Positions 5,654 through 6,888 of a stretch of 6,888 nt of DNA are shown one piece after another. Position 1 is the stretch's first letter. Each line of letters begins with the position of its first letter. Under the pieces are notes generated by a model. That model ran no database searches and had not been told where the DNA came from. It worked only from the letters and a program-made list of their open reading frames with translations. The stretch spans positions 1 through 6,888 of the forward strand of contig JAEZSU010000385.1 of NCBI GenBank assembly GCA_023421635.1. The letters run 5' to 3'. A program made the position numbers and the translations under genes. The DNA comes from Actinomycetes bacterium. GTDB taxonomy: Bacteria; Actinomycetota; Actinomycetes; Actinomycetales; Microbacteriaceae.

Positions 5654-6888
5654 ATGCCCGATGCCCACCACCGGACCGATGTGCTCGTGATCGGGTGGGG
5701 GCTCGCGGGACTCGTGGCCGCGGCGGAGGCCGCCGCCCTCGGCAAACACGTGGTGATCGTCGACCAGGAACCGCGGACCAACCTGGGCGGTCAGGCGTGG
5801 TGGTCGTTCGGCGGCCTCTTCCTCATCGACTCGCCGGAGCAGCGCCGGATGGGCATCCGCGACGGGCTCGAGCTGGCACGGCAGGACTGGTCCGGCACGG
5901 CCGGGTTCGACCGCGACGAGGACGCCTGGCCGAAGCGCTGGGCGGAGGCGTACCTCGCCTTCGCGCACCATGAGAAACGCAGCTGGCTCTCGCAGAAGGG
6001 CGTCCGGTTCTTCCCCGTCGTCGGCTGGGCCGAGCGCGGCGGGTACACCGCGACGGGCCCCGGCAACTCGGTCCCCCGCTTCCACATCGTCTGGGGCACG
6101 GGGCCCGGCATCGTCGCACCGTTCCAGGCCGCGGTCGAAGCCGCCGAGCGCGAGGGCCGGGTGACGATCCTGCCGCGCCACCGGGTGACCGCGCTCACGA
6201 CGACCGCCGGGGCCGTCACCGGCGCAGTCGGCGACGTGCTCGCCCCATCCGGCGCCGCGCGCGGCATCGCCACCTCGCGGGAGGTCGTGGGCGGCTTCAG
6301 CATCGACGCCGGCGCGACCATCGTGGCGTCCGGCGGCATCGGCGGCAACCACGACCTCGTGCGGCGGAACTGGCCGGCGCGGCTCGGCACCCCGCCGGAG
6401 TCGATGGTGACCGGCGTGCCCGCGTACGTCGACGGCGCGATGCTCGACACCGCCGCCGACGCCGGCGCCCGCCTCATCAACGGTGACCGGATGTGGCACT
6501 ACGTCGAAGGCATCCGGAACTGGAACCCGGTGTGGCCGGGGCACGGCATCCGCATCCTTCCCGGCCCGTCCTCGGTGTGGCTCGACGCCACCGGCGCGCG
6601 CCTGCCCTCACCGCTGTTCCCCGGGTTCGACACGCTCGGGACGCTCGCGCACCTGCGGGCGACCGGGCACGACCACTCCTGGTTCGTGCTGTCACAGAAG
6701 ATCGTGGAGAAGGAGTTCACCCTCTCGGGCAGCGAGCAGAACCCCGACCTCACCGGCAAGGACCTGCCGCTGCTGGTGAGATCGCGCCTCGGCAAGGGCG
6801 CGGCGGGACCGGTGCAGGCCTTCCTCGACCACGGCGAGGACTTCGTCGTCCGCGACACCCTCGACGCGCTCATCGACGGGATGCGGGC
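5654..6888 (+). CDS. FAD-binding dehydrogenase (COG3573-like, FAD_binding_2 superfamily), C-terminus missing
   Basis: The first 411 codons are present and the frame is open to the right edge; members of this family run to about 550 residues, so roughly a quarter is missing. The N-terminal Rossmann dinucleotide fold shows GWGLAG (14-19), a GxGxxG motif binding the FAD ADP moiety, followed by the ribose-binding acid at the end of strand two (D37 in VIVDQE). LGGQAWWSFGG (44-54), GPGNSVPRFH starting at 135 and the second FAD-contact strand ASGGIGGN (about 225-232) are typical of this group, which is related to fumarate reductase and ketosteroid dehydrogenase flavoproteins. The substrate is unknown. 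No signal peptide or Tat motif is seen at the N-terminus. The ATG has AAGGAG (5643-5648) five bases upstream. It lies 29 bases after the globin stop with no terminator, so co-transcription is likely. Confidence 0.9.
   Translation, partial: MPDAHHRTDVLVIGWGLAGLVAAAEAAALGKHVVIVDQEPRTNLGGQAWWSFGGLFLIDSPEQRRMGIRDGLELARQDWSGTAGFDRDEDAWPKRWAEAYLAFAHHEKRSWLSQKGVRFFPVVGWAERGGYTATGPGNSVPRFHIVWGTGPGIVAPFQAAVEAAEREGRVTILPRHRVTALTTTAGAVTGAVGDVLAPSGAARGIATSREVVGGFSIDAGATIVASGGIGGNHDLVRRNWPARLGTPPESMVTGVPAYVDGAMLDTAADAGARLINGDRMWHYVEGIRNWNPVWPGHGIRILPGPSSVWLDATGARLPSPLFPGFDTLGTLAHLRATGHDHSWFVLSQKIVEKEFTLSGSEQNPDLTGKDLPLLVRSRLGKGAAGPVQAFLDHGEDFVVRDTLDALIDGMR

Noticed and set aside
5846..5859. Inverted repeat CGGATG-GG-CATCCG inside the flavoprotein gene
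   Set aside because: It is explained by coding sequence plus the general abundance of GGATGC-like words; nothing ties it to regulation.
5498..6544. 348-codon minus-strand open frame opposite the globin end and the FAD dehydrogenase
   Set aside because: The composition is typical of antisense shadow frames, while the plus strand encodes clear flavoprotein motifs.
1..6888. Search for mobile elements, CRISPR repeats, toxin-antitoxin pairs, tRNAs, riboswitches and long direct repeats
   Set aside because: I found none. Composition and codon use look even across the window, and there is little non-coding space to hold such elements.

Overview
The window is a high-GC stretch (about 70% G+C by eye, codon third positions mostly G or C) that reads as chromosomal DNA of an actinobacterium. 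The protein sequences and gene order look most like Microbacteriaceae, probably Microbacterium or a close relative. That assignment is my recognition of the proteins, not a database result. There is no IS element, phage gene, CRISPR array, tRNA or rRNA.

Layout. On the minus strand, reading leftwards, are a ferrochelatase gene (hemH/cpfC, 1297 to 89) and, 38 bases after its stop, the first 16 codons of ribose-5-phosphate isomerase B (rpiB, from 50 off the left edge). A 138-base divergent intergenic region (1298-1435) carries a perfect 16-bp palindrome and a probable -10 element. On the plus strand follow pepN (aminopeptidase N, 1436-3982), a perfect 16-bp-stem hairpin (3988-4027), an MscS-family channel gene (4042-5148), a group II truncated hemoglobin (5154-5624) and the first 411 codons of an FAD-binding dehydrogenase of the fumarate reductase/KstD-like superfamily (5654 off the right edge).

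How the genes work together. The hemH-rpiB pair is probably co-transcribed leftwards. pepN is probably a separate rightward unit ended by the hairpin. The channel, globin and flavoprotein genes look like one tight operon: the first two are 5 bases apart (or overlap, depending on the globin start) and the next gap is 29 bases with a strong Shine-Dalgarno sequence. Heme chemistry appears at both ends: the ferrochelatase inserts the iron of heme, and the globin uses heme. The rpiB / divergent pepN / glbO block resembles, from memory, the Mycobacterium tuberculosis Rv2465c-Rv2470 region, with hemH where mycobacteria carry a DsbA-like gene.

The most notable non-coding signals are the operator-like palindrome between hemH and pepN, a TAGGCT element placed so that the channel mRNA would be leaderless, and an apparent excess of the hexamer GGATGC/GCATCC, which builds both the palindrome and the terminator stem. 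I do not see a clearly new multi-gene system; the genes are recognisable core and housekeeping families.
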